DNA of 64,000 nt, from positions 1,364,001 through 1,428,000 of the forward strand of contig CM028334.1 in assembly GCA_016647705.1 (NCBI GenBank), given 5' to 3'. The notes under the pieces are model-generated. The model saw nothing but the letters and a program-made list of their open reading frames with translations. It did not search any database and was not told the DNA's origin. Both the position numbers and the translations under genes were made by a program. The stretch comes from Eucommia ulmoides. Lineage: Eukaryota > Streptophyta > Magnoliopsida > Garryales > Eucommiaceae. Below are positions 12,939-24,200 of this stretch, piece by piece (the stretch's first letter is position 1; each line of letters opens with the position of its first letter).

Positions 12939-14544
12939 GCTTCACGTGTTTGGGATTAGTTTTGGTCTTTGTAGGAGTAGGTGAATCTTCGCTAATAGAC
13001 AATGATGAAGATAAATGGTGAGTAAGACGAGAGAATGAATTAGTATTAAAAAGGAAAATTATATTTTTATGAATGTCTACGTGGATTTCGAGATTTAGCA
13101 AATTATAAATTTAGTCTTTTAGAATTTTTTCAGGGAGTTTTAATTTTGTTCTTTTAAGTTCGGGATGGGTATTTAAGTGGTTCTTGAAGTTTTGTAGTTA
13201 ACACATTTGGTCTCTCAACTTGCAGTTTGGTTTCAATTTGGTCTAATTGAAAAATATATTAGAAAAATTGGACGAATTTACATTTGTGTAGGGGCACTGT
13301 TTGTCATTTGAGGACCGAAACTTGCTTTCCCGTTTTCTATTTTTCATCTTCCAAGTTATTCTTCCATTTTACCAGCTTAAGCCCATGTTTATTTACTAAA
13401 TCTGCAACTTTTGTGAGAGAGAGAACGTAAATATTGGACTGTGAATATATTTGTAACTGTGGGAAGATATTGGGTTCGAAAATGATACAACTTACTTAGT
13501 GTGTGACCAGTTCTATCCAATTTCCCTAATGTCATTTGCTATTAGACCATATCGAGAGCAAATTATAAGTTGAGGAACCAAATGTGTTAACTACAAAATT
13601 TGGGGGGCTAACTTAAAGGATCAAAAATACAATTTTTCCTTTTTCAATCCTACAAATTAAAAATGTTATTAATGATTTTGGATAGAAAATAAATCTTACT
13701 CATCACGTTGTCTTCTAATAAATATATTTTTGTCATTTTATCCCTTCCCTAAATTTAAAATATTTTTCCCTAACATTTTTTTAACAAATATTCGCCTAAA
13801 AAATAAATCTGAATTGATGTTAGAAGAAAACGTCTTAAGTTTAGTAGACTGATTAAATGATGAAACTATTCTCACTAAGCAGTCACGTGCTGAGCACAAT
13901 TCATTTTTTATCTAAAATTATTAACAAGTATTTCAATTTTATTGGATTAAAACAAATATAAAAATTGAAACATCAAATATGCAATTTGACAAATCTCAAG
14001 GTCAAAATAAACCTTCGCCGGGACCAAAAATATAAGTTGGCTACAATACAGCAGTCATTTTGGCTATATTGGATACAACCCGAAAAGTTACAAGGTCGGC
14101 CCAAAGAAGTCGCAAGTTATTCCACTAAAATTACAAGCTCGTCTGAGAATTTGTAACTTTACAGGTTACAAGTTTTTTCCCGAAAAATTACAAGTTCGTC
14201 TAAAACCTTATAATTTCTTTAGATCGACCTTATAAGTTTCGCAAACTGTACTGTAGCAAAACCTTTTAAAAATATTGTCGTTTCTTTGTCCGAATCAAAA
14301 CTAATCCACAACAATCAATAAATAATTAAAGAAACTTTGTCCTTAAATCATAATAGTCTCTCTGAATGTATTAAGAACAAATATAAAAAAATTTAAGTGG
14401 AGAATCCCATTATCGGAATCCCTGATTTTGTGATTAAGAAACTGACCCAACCAACTCACTCATTCATTGCTTTACTTTTTTATTTTGACAAATAAAAAAA
14501 AAGGAGTTTGACACTTTGTACCTCTGAAATTTGAGCAAAATCTC
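12939..14544. other. Intergenic with a fold-back repeat
   Basis: No gene recognised. Sequences near 13190-13220 and 13567-13600 are reverse complements of one another (around GTAGTTAACACATTTGG), suggesting a fold-back MITE spanning about 13090-13660. The rest is AT-rich. Confidence 0.4.
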
Positions 14545-15140
14545 ACTATGGTTCCATTCTTCTTCTCTCCCAAATACTTAGAAATATATATATATATATA
14601 TATTGTTGGATTATAGAGTGGGTCGGATCGACTCGTGGTGCGTCCACATGGACCTCAAGTTCTATGAATAATCACTATGTGAATGGATATGACTATTAAT
14701 CTCAAATATCATGTTTATTCAGTAAATATCTATTGGAAATAATATTATAAACAAATACGAAAACATTAAAACGGAAGCGTATCTTTCGGATTTGAAAGAC
14801 TCGTTTACAATCCGTTATTCGTTTCTGCTCTCGTCAGTAAGAAAAATACTATGGTTCCATTCTTCTTCTCTCCCAAATACTTTTATATATATATTGTTGG
14901 ATTATGGAGTGGGTTGGATCGACTCGTGGCGCGTTTACATAGACCCAAGTTCCATGAACAGTCACTATGTGAATGGATGTGACTCTTAATCTCAAATATC
15001 ATGTTTATTCAGTAAACATCTATTGGAAATGATATTATAGACAAATACGAAAATATTAAAACGGAAGCGTATCTTTCGGATTCGAAAGACTTGTTTACAA
15101 TCAGTTCTTCGTTTCTTCTCTCATCGGTAAGAAAAATACT
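14545..15140 (+). repeat. Tandem direct duplication, about 300-bp unit x2
   Basis: Unit 1 (14545-14847) and unit 2 (14848 to about 15140) both start ACTATGGTTCCATTC. Both contain TGTTGGATTAT and GGATCGACTCGTGG, and both end near TCGTTTCT...GTAAGAAAAATACT. Reverse-complement relatives of the same segments follow at about 15150-15620, making a complex palindromic cluster. The origin is probably an LTR fragment, class unknown. Confidence 0.65.
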
Positions 15141-16055
15141 ACTAGAGTATTTTTCGATAATAACCACACACTCATTAATTAAGGTCATTCAAATTTTCTA
15201 TAATCTGATGGAGATAAAAACCTTAGAGGTATCAACGCATATTTATAGAGAAAATCCCTAAAGGTGTGTTCGTTCCAATGTGTGTTTACAGAAATGACGT
15301 AATCCTTAAGACCAAGAGGTATATCCATTCACATGGTGACTATTCACGAAACATGGAGCTCATGTGGATGCTCCATGGGTCGACCCGCCCCATAATTCAA
15401 CAGATACATTCTTTAGAATTCTCTCTCTAAATAGACATTAATATATATAAGGTTTATAATCCTATCAAGTTACAGAAAATTTGAGTAATCTTGATTAGTG
15501 AGTGTGTGAATATTATCGAAAAATACTCTAATAGTGTTATTCTTGCCAATAAAGGAAGAAGCCAAAAACGAGTTGTAAACGGATTTTTCAAATTCGAAAG
15601 ATACACTTCAGATGACTATTTGTTGTCCAAAATTGTAATGGCCATTGAATTAGACTAAAGTTGGATGTTCATGAAACTTCAGGGCTTCATATTCAAATTC
15701 AAACTAGGGTGACCAAAGTAAAATAATAACCAAACTTTGGGGGTATAAAGTGTAAAAAACCATAAAAAATATATAAAAAAGAAAGTGAGTGGCAGTCTGA
15801 GGTAGTGTGTGTGTGTGTGTGTGTATTTGGAGCCAAACTCATTAATTGCAAGACTTTGCTTCACCATCACTTAAATGATATACGGACACATGGAAATCTG
15901 ACCAGCCAATGAAAAAAGGGTATATTATCATCAACATCCCCATAGCTTTACATTTATATCTCTTTGACACCTTAAATATTAATTAGAAACATGTTTATTT
16001 GTCAGAGATTCGAAATATGAGTTGTGAAGTTTAGAAGAAAATGTTGAACATTCAT

Positions 16056-16106
<51 letters not shown>

Positions 16107-16163
16107 TTTGTATTTCACGTCGATTATTTAAGAATATTATGATCATTATATACAGGTATATAA
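15141..16163. other. Inverted relatives of the 14.5-kb repeat, microsatellites
   Basis: 15150-15620 is largely an inverted copy of the preceding repeat. A (GT)n run lies at about 15806-15824 and a (TA)n run at 16059-16104. No gene. Confidence 0.5.
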
Positions 16164-16736
16164 GGTTTTGTTTGGTAACCATTTCCATTCCAGAATTTTT
16201 CATTTCATTTTTAGATTTTTGGAAATTCTGTTTGAGAATAGCGTTTGGTAATTTTTGTTTTCGTTTCCATTCCATTCCCATTTGAGAATTATGCCTATTT
16301 TTTTCTTAAGAAATGAGAAACAAAAAAAAGTTGTTTCTCATAATTTTCATTTCATTCCCAAAATCAATTTCACTGTTCATCCGCTGGCCGACCACCGCCC
16401 GTCGCCGGCATCGTCACCGTCCGCCGCCGGCACCAACGACCATCTCCGGCGACCGTCGCTTGTCACCTTCGGCATCACCGGCCGGTCACCGCCGCCGCCG
16501 GCCACCTGACAACTTCCGGCGCCGCCTGCCGTCCGCCGCCCAGCCAAAACAAAAAAAAAATTGATTTTATGATAAAATCGTTATCAAAAGCGATTCTCTT
16601 CCCAAAAAATAAAAATAAAAATTATCGTTATCAAACACGATTCTACTCCCAAGAATGAAACAAAATTATTATCTCATCTCATCCCATTCTCATCCCACTG
16701 CTGGAATGAAAACAAAAACGGTTACCAAACGCCACC
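16164..16736. mobile_element. PIF/Harbinger-like MITE, copy B
   Basis: A 573-base element with inverted ends: left GGTTTTGTTTGGTAACC, right GGTTACCAAACGCCACC. TAA lies on both sides. A GC-rich core (about 16380-16545) of CCGCCGCCGG words creates short open frames that I do not regard as genes. Confidence 0.75.
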
Positions 16737-17073
16737 TAAATTATTTTACTTGATATCATATGATTTTAAGTTAAAATCTCGTAATATAGTATCCAATTCA
16801 AGATTATGAAAATTTATCTCTTCCCTCGTAGTCAAATCTTACATGCAAGTCAACAGTTCTATATTTTTCATCTTTATCTCGTATTCAAATCTTTCATGTA
16901 AATTAGGTGTTGCACTTAAGGGTAAGTTTTAGATTTATGCTCTATATTGGTTACTTAAGTGTGCCAAAACTATTATATAAGCCAAAAAAGTTACTTCTTT
17001 TGACACCAAATGGTTTAAGTTGGAACCTCTTAATATGGTATTAGAGGTAACTTTGAAAAGTTTGGTTTGCTTA
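16737..17073. other. AT-rich intergenic, no feature
   Basis: Nothing recognisable between the MITE and the retroelement. Confidence 0.4.
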
Positions 17074-17412
17074 TGTTGAGTTTATCCTACATCGGTTATG
17101 GAAGGGATAAGTGGTTAGGTTATTGGTGTGAGGAAAAATCTCTCTAAATGAGCTAGCTATTGGGGCAAGAGGGAGCCAAGATCACCCTACATTGATATCA
17201 GAGTTCAAATTACAACAACTCTGACCCAATAACCACGAAGGGAGAGACTAATCAAGGGTCAGCCGGCTAAATGCCCGATGTTTGAGGGAGAAATTATTGG
17301 ATTTATCCCGCATTGAATGTGGAAGGGATTGGTGGTAAGGTTATAAGTGTAAGAGAATGCCTCACCTCTAAGTTAGTTTTGGGGATTGAGAGAGACCCAA
17401 GACCACCCTACA
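17074..17412 (+). mobile_element. TRIM-like retroelement, family 1, complete
   Basis: A 339-base element with two 118-base terminal direct repeats (17074-17191 and 17295-17412). The first begins TGTTGAGTTTATCC and both end CCCTACA. A primer-binding-like TGATATCAGAG follows the 5' repeat after one base. The ~100-base internal part ends with a purine tract near GTTTGAGGGAGAAA. The start of the 3' repeat has decayed to TATTGG. It has no coding capacity, as expected of a terminal-repeat retrotransposon in miniature. Confidence 0.75.
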
Positions 17413-17577
17413 ATTTGTTATCCAGTTGTTTTGTTTATCTTATGTCTTCTAATGCCTGTGTCTCTTTCGTCTTCTGATATTTGTTAATGGCATCATGCGT
17501 AAGGTGAGCTTGCACGTGAATGTGAGCGTTGGATCTCACATCAGTTATCTGAAATTTTCCAAACTAAATTGTACATA

Positions 17578-17885
17578 TAACAATAACAACTAAACCTTTG
17601 TCCCACTTATATAGAATCGGTTACATAAATCCATTTACGTCGTAGTGATTGATCAAGTGTCATCTCCTTCGTCAAATTTAATGTCATCAAATTATTTTTA
17701 ATAGTCCCGTCCAACATCTTTTTAGGTTTACTTCTTCCTCTATTAGTCCCATGCACTTGAACTAGATCATATTTTCTCACTGCTACTTCTATGAGTCTTC
17801 TATGCACATGTCCTAACCATCGTAAACGATTTTCTCTAATTTTCTCTTCGATGAATATTATTCCTAAATTCTCTCTCACAGTTTC
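17578..17885 (-). pseudogene. LINE reverse transcriptase C-terminal remnant
   Basis: On the minus strand an open frame of 90 residues (17607-17879) carries the conserved tail of plant L1-type LINE polymerases: RENRLRWLGHVHRR, then GRSKPKK. It continues into a 3' tail containing ATGTAACCGATT and a run of GTTGTTATTG. Only the end of the element is present, as expected for a 5'-truncated insertion. It is not a functional gene. Confidence 0.8.
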
Positions 17886-19429
17886 ATTCTTAATTTGTAT
17901 ATGAAAAGAGAATTTTTTCTAATTGACGCTATATAGTTTTAAGTTAGAACTTCAGAAACGAGGTATTTAAATGACATTATCACAATTATAAGGAGTGAAT
18001 TTATTGCATAAAAAAATATGGGGGGTGTTTGTGATATTTACTTAAAAAGACAAAAAATAAATAATTATTGAGAATCAAATAGAGACAAGAAACCAAGGGC
18101 TCACGGAGACAACATGCTTGGGTCGGTTGTGATTCTTGTGATTGTGAATGACTAAATGTACGGTAAAATTTTTATTTTTAATTTTCATTTTTTTTGACAA
18201 TAAAATGTGTTCACACGATAAAATGTGTTCACACGCGACGCAATACCACACTTTACCGTGATGTGACATCGTGAAGAGGGGCCAGGAAAAAGATTGGCCC
18301 AACGGTTGACCTGCTTCAAATGACAAGTTATGCGCACCTCAACTATTTATTATTTTTAAATTTAAATATTTAATTAATTAAGTTTAAAAACTCAGTCGCT
18401 CTATTTTTTTTTTGGATGTGATTAGTATTTTAATTTGTGATTATTCAAGATATCCCTTGTTTATATATTTAGTTATACACGTCTTATCTTATTTATATAT
18501 ATTTCACATTTATTTTAGAAATTTTTTATTTTAACGCCTATACTTTTAATTTGAACATATTAAATTTTGAAGTATTTAAATCGTGTTAAGTCAGTCGTTT
18601 CGTCATTTTTTATGATGGAAATAAGCCTTATATTAGATATCCACGTGGGTGAATTATGTGAGAAAAAATGATGGAAGGACTGATTTTGATACTTCAGGAT
18701 TTAATGTGTTTAAATTGAAAGAACACTGATTAAAATGAAATTTATCTAAAACTTCAGGGGTGCAAAATGAAATTTCTTTTGAGTAGATTGTACAATAAAT
18801 ATAGGAATATTATAAATATAAGTGTTTTTTTGGTTCTACATTTCCACTGGTATAAAGTATTTGAAATAATAATTAAAAAAAAAAGGTACTAAAATAAATT
18901 AACTTATTATACTTAAACCTCATGCATTCAAAAGGTGCTATACCTTATGCACGAAGTCGATGTTTAAAAATGCGTTTTTAAAATTATTCAGTAAAATAAT
19001 TAAATCAAGATACGCGTAAACTAATTCAAATACACCTTACAGTATAATAATAATAATAATAATATAAAAAATACTTACGCAATAACAAATTTTGTATAAT
19101 TACACATTTGGAACCCCTCGTTAGAAAGTGTACTTTTTTTTCTTTTTTTTTTATGAGTGTTTTTTTACTCATACAAGGTGAAACACTAACTCGTTTGGGG
19201 TGCGTGACTATCTCTCCCAACAAGTATTTTTTCACAAATTTAAACTCCTGATCTTACAGAGGCGCTCAACTGCTAGCTCCACTTGTTGGTCTCATTAGAA
19301 AGTGTACTCACTAAGTCATTACATGACCAATAGGTCAAAAGCTTTATCCACTTATGAGAAAAAATTAATAAAAGATAACTTAACAATGGGAAAGGAGATT
19401 CTTTTCAGCACAAAACTCCATTTATGCAC
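17886..19429. other. Intergenic, no gene recognised
   Basis: AT-rich DNA with short unrelated frames on both strands. A (TAA)n run lies at about 19046-19062. Nothing further supported. Confidence 0.4.
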
Positions 19430-20265
19430 CCCAAATTATAGTGTAATTGATAAATCAATCCCTTAAGTTTGACTATTATTTCATTTTGGTCCCTAAAGTT
19501 ACAATTTGAACGCACAGCTCCTTGAAGTTTCATAATCATCCCTTTTCAGTCTAAGTCAATAGCTCCATTACAATCAACTACCGTGCACCTAACACTTTTT
19601 AGAGGACTTTATGCTCATTTCCAACATCTTCCTTTTCATTTTACAAATTTTCTACAAACCCCCCCCTCTCTATCTATCTATCTATCTGTCTATCTATATG
19701 TATATATTATGTTATATGTATATTTTTGATTATTTGGACATAAAGAAGAATGAGAGAGACGGAGTATAGGGTGGTCTTGGGTTTTTCTCGACCCAAAAAG
19801 TTTATGAGGTGAGTTTTTTCCTTACACTTATAACCTGACAATCAACTCCTTTCACATTTGATGTACGATAAACCCAACACATCGGATCTTTAGTCGACTA
19901 ACCTTCGACCAATCTTTCCCTTTATAACTATTGAGTTAGACTTGTTGTAACACGAACTCTAATATCAGTGTAGGATGGTTTTGGACCTCTTTCAACTCAA
20001 AAACTTAACTCACGAAGTGAGACTTTTCCCTGACCGCCAGCTCCTATCACATTCAATGTGGGGCAAACCCAACACAGAGGATTGAAAGTGCCCATAAAGT
20101 CTCTTAAAAACAATAAGATTTATCGCGTGTGACTATTTTTTGTCCAAAATTGTAACGTTGATGGGATGATTAAGAAACTTTTATGTGTTTAAATTAAAAT
20201 CATGGGAATCCAAGTGAGATTTTGGTCAAACTTTAAGGGTACAAAGTGTCAAAACCCTTTTTTTA
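19430..20265. mobile_element. MITE with TTTTGACACTTTG-type ends, interrupted by a TRIM
   Basis: The left part (from about 19430: TGCACCCC, TTTTGGTCCC) and the right part (ending GGTACAAAGTGTCAAAACCC at about 20262) are in inverted relation. They look like arms of one element that also occurs at 20418-21029 and 43375-43862. A TRIM (19765-20074) sits between the arms. Confidence 0.45.
19765..20074 (-). mobile_element. TRIM-like retroelement, family 1
   Basis: Minus-strand copy. Two terminal repeats (about 19765-19880 and 19965-20074 on the plus strand) end in ACCCAACA. A primer-binding-like sequence (complement of CTAATATCAGTG) lies near 19960. Non-coding. Confidence 0.65.
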
Positions 20266-20417
20266 ACCCTTTAAACTGTGCCGGACTTTGCTGGCAGGTT
20301 AGCTAGGGAGTGCTTTTTGAAGCTAAACATAAACAGAGCCGCATTGAAAGAAAAAGACTTGTCGCTGTAATAACCGACTCTCAAAGTCTCATCAATCTTG
20401 GCTATTAGGAAAAAAAG

Positions 20418-21029
20418 GGTTTTGATACTTTGCACCCCTGAAATTTTACAATTATTTCGATTTGGTCCTTATAGTTTGAACACATGACACCCTAAGGTGG
20501 CGTTTGGTAACCGTTTCTGTTTCCATTCTAGCAGTGGGATGGGAATGGGATGGGATAGGATAGGATGAGAATTTTGTTTTCTTTTTGGGGAGTAGAATCG
20601 CGTTTGGTAACGATAATTTTTTTTTTTTGTTTTGGAAAAGGAATTGTGTTTGGTAATGATTTTATCCTAAAATCTTTTTTTTTTTTTTTTTCTGTTTTGG
20701 CCGGGCGGCGGTGGCTTTGGCGCCGGCGGACGCGGTGGCCCCCCGCCGGCGATGACCAGACGGCTGTGGCGCCGGCGACGCCGGCCGAAAGTGGCCGGAA
20801 AATTCCTGGCAGATGGTGACCGGCGACGGTCGCCGAAGATGGCCACCGCCGGTGGCAGACGGTGAGAATAACCGACTATTTTCTCTCTCAAAATTGTAAT
20901 GAGAATAATGACTTGAACCGTAGTGAGATGATTAAGATATTTTAAGGTGTTTTACATTCAAATTGAAACCATGGAGACTAAAGTGAAATTTTTGTGAAAC
21001 TTGAAGGATACAAAAGGTCAAAACCCTAA
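20418..21029. mobile_element. MITE with a nested PIF-like MITE, upstream of GL2
   Basis: The arms begin TTTTGATACTTTGCACCCC and end GGATACAAAAGGTCAAAACC, an inverted pair. Between them sits a truncated PIF/Harbinger-like MITE (20496 to about 20868), oriented opposite to copies A and B. It starts with TAA plus GGTGGCGTTTGGTAACCG, carries a GC-rich CCGGCG core and lacks its far end. The outer element ends about 260 bases before the GL2 start codon. Confidence 0.6.
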
Positions 21030-21091
21030 TAGAAGAAAAAAGGTAGTTGGGTTTTTCTCCATATATTTTCTTGAACACCCTCTGAAATATC

Positions 21092-21240
21092 TAACGGTCA
21101 ACTCCTACCAGCCTTCCCTCTCCTCCGCTCTCCTCCCCCGCCCCCCTCTCTCTCTCCTCTCCCCCCCTCTCTCTCTCTAACTTCGTTTGTTTTATATCCT
21201 TAAATCAATTTGGCCCCACGCTCTCTCTCTCTAGATATAT
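21092..21240 (+). promoter_or_regulatory. Presumed GL2 proximal promoter / 5'UTR, CT-rich
   Basis: Between the nested MITEs and the GL2 start lie long CT/CCC tracts (about 21113-21180 and 21221-21232) and a TTTATATCC word at about 21190. CT-rich tracts are common at plant transcription starts. CTAACGGTCAACTCC at 21091-21105 joins a MYB-type AACGG core to a W-box core (GGTCAA). Both factor classes regulate GL2 in Arabidopsis, but binding here is inference. Confidence 0.4.
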
Positions 21241-21286
21241 GTAGCATAAAACATTGTCTGTTTAAACGTGGAGACCCTCAACTACC

Positions 21287-24200
21287 ATGGGCGTGGACAT
21301 GTCGAATAATCATCCGACTTCTCGTACCAAAGATTTCTTCTCATCACCTGCCCTCTCCCTCAGCCTCGTAAGCACCCTTTTCTTCCCTTTCCCCCTCCTG
21401 CAAAACCCACCTCTCTGATTAGTTTATTGCTTCTTCTTTTGTTCTTGTAGGCTGGCATTTTCAGAGACGGAGCTGCGGCGGCGGAGGCGGCGGAGAATGT
21501 GGAGGTGGAGGAGGGCGATGAAGGGAGTGGCGGAGGAAGAGGAAGGAGAGAGGAAACGGTGGAGATTAGCAGCGAGAACTCCGGACCGGCGAGATCTCGG
21601 TCGGAAGATGAAATTGGAGACGATTTGGAGAACGACGACGAAGGCGGCGGAGAAGGGGACGAGGAGAAGAGGAAGAGTAAGAAGAGGAAGAAGTATCACA
21701 GACACACTGTTGAGCAAATCAGAGAAATGGAAGCGTAAGTTCTCCTTATGTTATGTTTATCTTTCTATCAATTTCCAAAGAATATTTTATTTTTTCAACA
21801 AAAAAATACATTTAATTCCCCGAAATTTCGGTAGTGTAAAAAATTAAAATTTTAGTCTATACAATCCATGTACTAAAATTAGCATAATATATAAAAATTA
21901 TTGTAAGTTTTCTATGTAAAAAATTACAATAATTTTTATACCGTGTTGAACTTCTGACAATAATTTTGAATTTCTATAATATATAAGAATTACTGTTATT
22001 TTTTCACGTAAAAAATTACAATAATTTTTATATAGTGTTGAATTTCTGGAAAGATTACCGTAATCGTGAATATTTATTCAAAGATCAAAAAATTATTTAT
22101 AATTTAGGGTTTTGAATATTAATGATACGCAATAGCCACCCTATTTGCATAATTCTTAGTCCTAAAAACCTTGTAATAAAGAACCTTTGTTGTCAAAATA
22201 TTATAATTAGTCATAAATATTTGTAACCTAAAAGTCATTTAGGACCTAAAATTAATTATGAAAGTTAACAAGATACTATTTAAAAGTTGAGTATAAAATA
22301 AGATGTAACATTAATTAGGAGATATTAGTAGATGTGAAATTTATATTTTATATATTAAAATGTTGGTAAATACTTAAAAAATAAATTGTGAAGTGTTTAG
22401 AGAAGTCTCAGATAACCCTACACTGATATTAGAGCTCACGTTAAAACAACTCTGGCCCAACAACCACATAGGGAAAAAATGATCGAGGGTTATCTAACCA
22501 AAAGTTCGACGTGTGAGAGGGAAATCGTAGTATTTATTCTACATCGGATGTGGAAGAGACTGGTACTCAGATTATAAGTATAAGAGAAAGTCTCACCTGT
22601 AAGTTAGTTTTGGGGGATTAAGAAAGGCTCAAGACCACCCTACGTGAAGAGCTAAAAAGAAGATTATTTATGAATAAGATAAAAAAATTTAAAAAAATGG
22701 AAGACTATAAAATAATAATTCTAATTAATTAACCTTATTATTATTTAAAAAAAAAGTGAATTTATGGTTTGTTAATATATAAGTAATTATATTTTTTCTT
22801 GGATTAAAAGTGAATTAACATCAAATACTTCTTGGAAATTTGCTGTTCAATAAAAATGCTTTGTCGTCCATTAAGTGTTGGAAAAGATGAAAAATAAAGA
22901 TTGGTGATATGGCTTTAGAAAACAAGATTAGAAAGCTGAAGATAGCTTTAAAAGTTTTGGATACTCCCCTTATCTTTATGATGTCACAAGAAAACAATTC
23001 CATTTTGTGCCCTAAATATTTAGGAACATTATCATTTTAGTCCTTAAATAATTGAATTTTTTCGCTACGGAAATCCGAATTTTACAACCATTTGGTACAA
23101 TAATTCCGTCAAAAGTACGAAGTCACTGTACGACGTGCAGTGCAGTAACTTTGGATTTTTTATAGAATTACTGTAACACGTGAACTGTATTTGTAAATTG
23201 TTCACCCTAAATAATTCACTTTTACTGTATCTGTCAAAAATCTAAAATTACTGTAACTTTCATGTAGTGTAGTAACTTTGGATTTTTGACATACTATTGC
23301 ACGTGGATTGCATTTGTAGACAACACATCGGTAGTTCAATCATTGTACAACATGAAAGTTACTATAATTTTTTACACGAAAAAATTACAGTAACTTTCAT
23401 GTAGTACAATGACTTTGGATTTTGACAAAATTATTGTAGTGTGTGGACTATATTTGTAGACTCTTCACCCTAAATAATACAGTTTCACTGTATCTGTCAA
23501 AAGTCTGAAATCACTGTACAACATGAAAGTTGCTGTAATTTTTTATATGAAAAATTACAATAATTTTCATGTAGTATAGTAACTTTGGAATTTTTACAGA
23601 ATTACTTCAGCACGTGGACTGCATTGGTAGACTGTACACCAAAATTTTCCAAATAGTGCAGTTTCGTTGATTTGTCAAAAATCTGAAAACACTGTCCAAC
23701 ATGAAATCACAGTGACTTTCATGTATTGCATTAATTTTTTATTTTGATAGAATTATTGTAGTGCATGAACTACGTTTGTAGACTGTTCACCAAAAACTCT
23801 TAAATAATTTAGTTTCACTGTACAACATGAAAATTGCAGTGACTTGCGTGTATTGCAGTAACTTTGGACTTTTGGTAGAATTATTGTAATGTGTGGACTG
23901 CGTTATCAAAGATTCTCAATTACTGTAGCGCATGCACTACGTTGTCAAAGAATTTTAGTTTGTAGACTTTGCACCAAAAACCGTTAAATAAATAATTTAG
24001 TTTGTATCATTCAAGAATCGAAATAAAAGTGCAAATAATACTTGGCAGAAAATGTTGATAATTGCATGAAAATGGTAAAATATTTGCAGGCTGTTTAAGG
24101 AGTCACCCCATCCTGATGAGAAGCAAAGACAACAATTGAGCAAGCAATTAGGGCTTCATCCTAGGCAAGTCAAGTTCTGGTTCCAAAATCGTCGAACCCA

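Noticed and set aside
16255..16564. Overlapping Pro/Ser/Arg-rich frames
   Set aside because: They lie inside a MITE and reflect its GC-rich CCGCCG core, not a gene.
20565..20891. Gly/Arg- and Pro-rich frames upstream of GL2
   Set aside because: GC-rich core of the truncated PIF-like MITE; no start context or homology.
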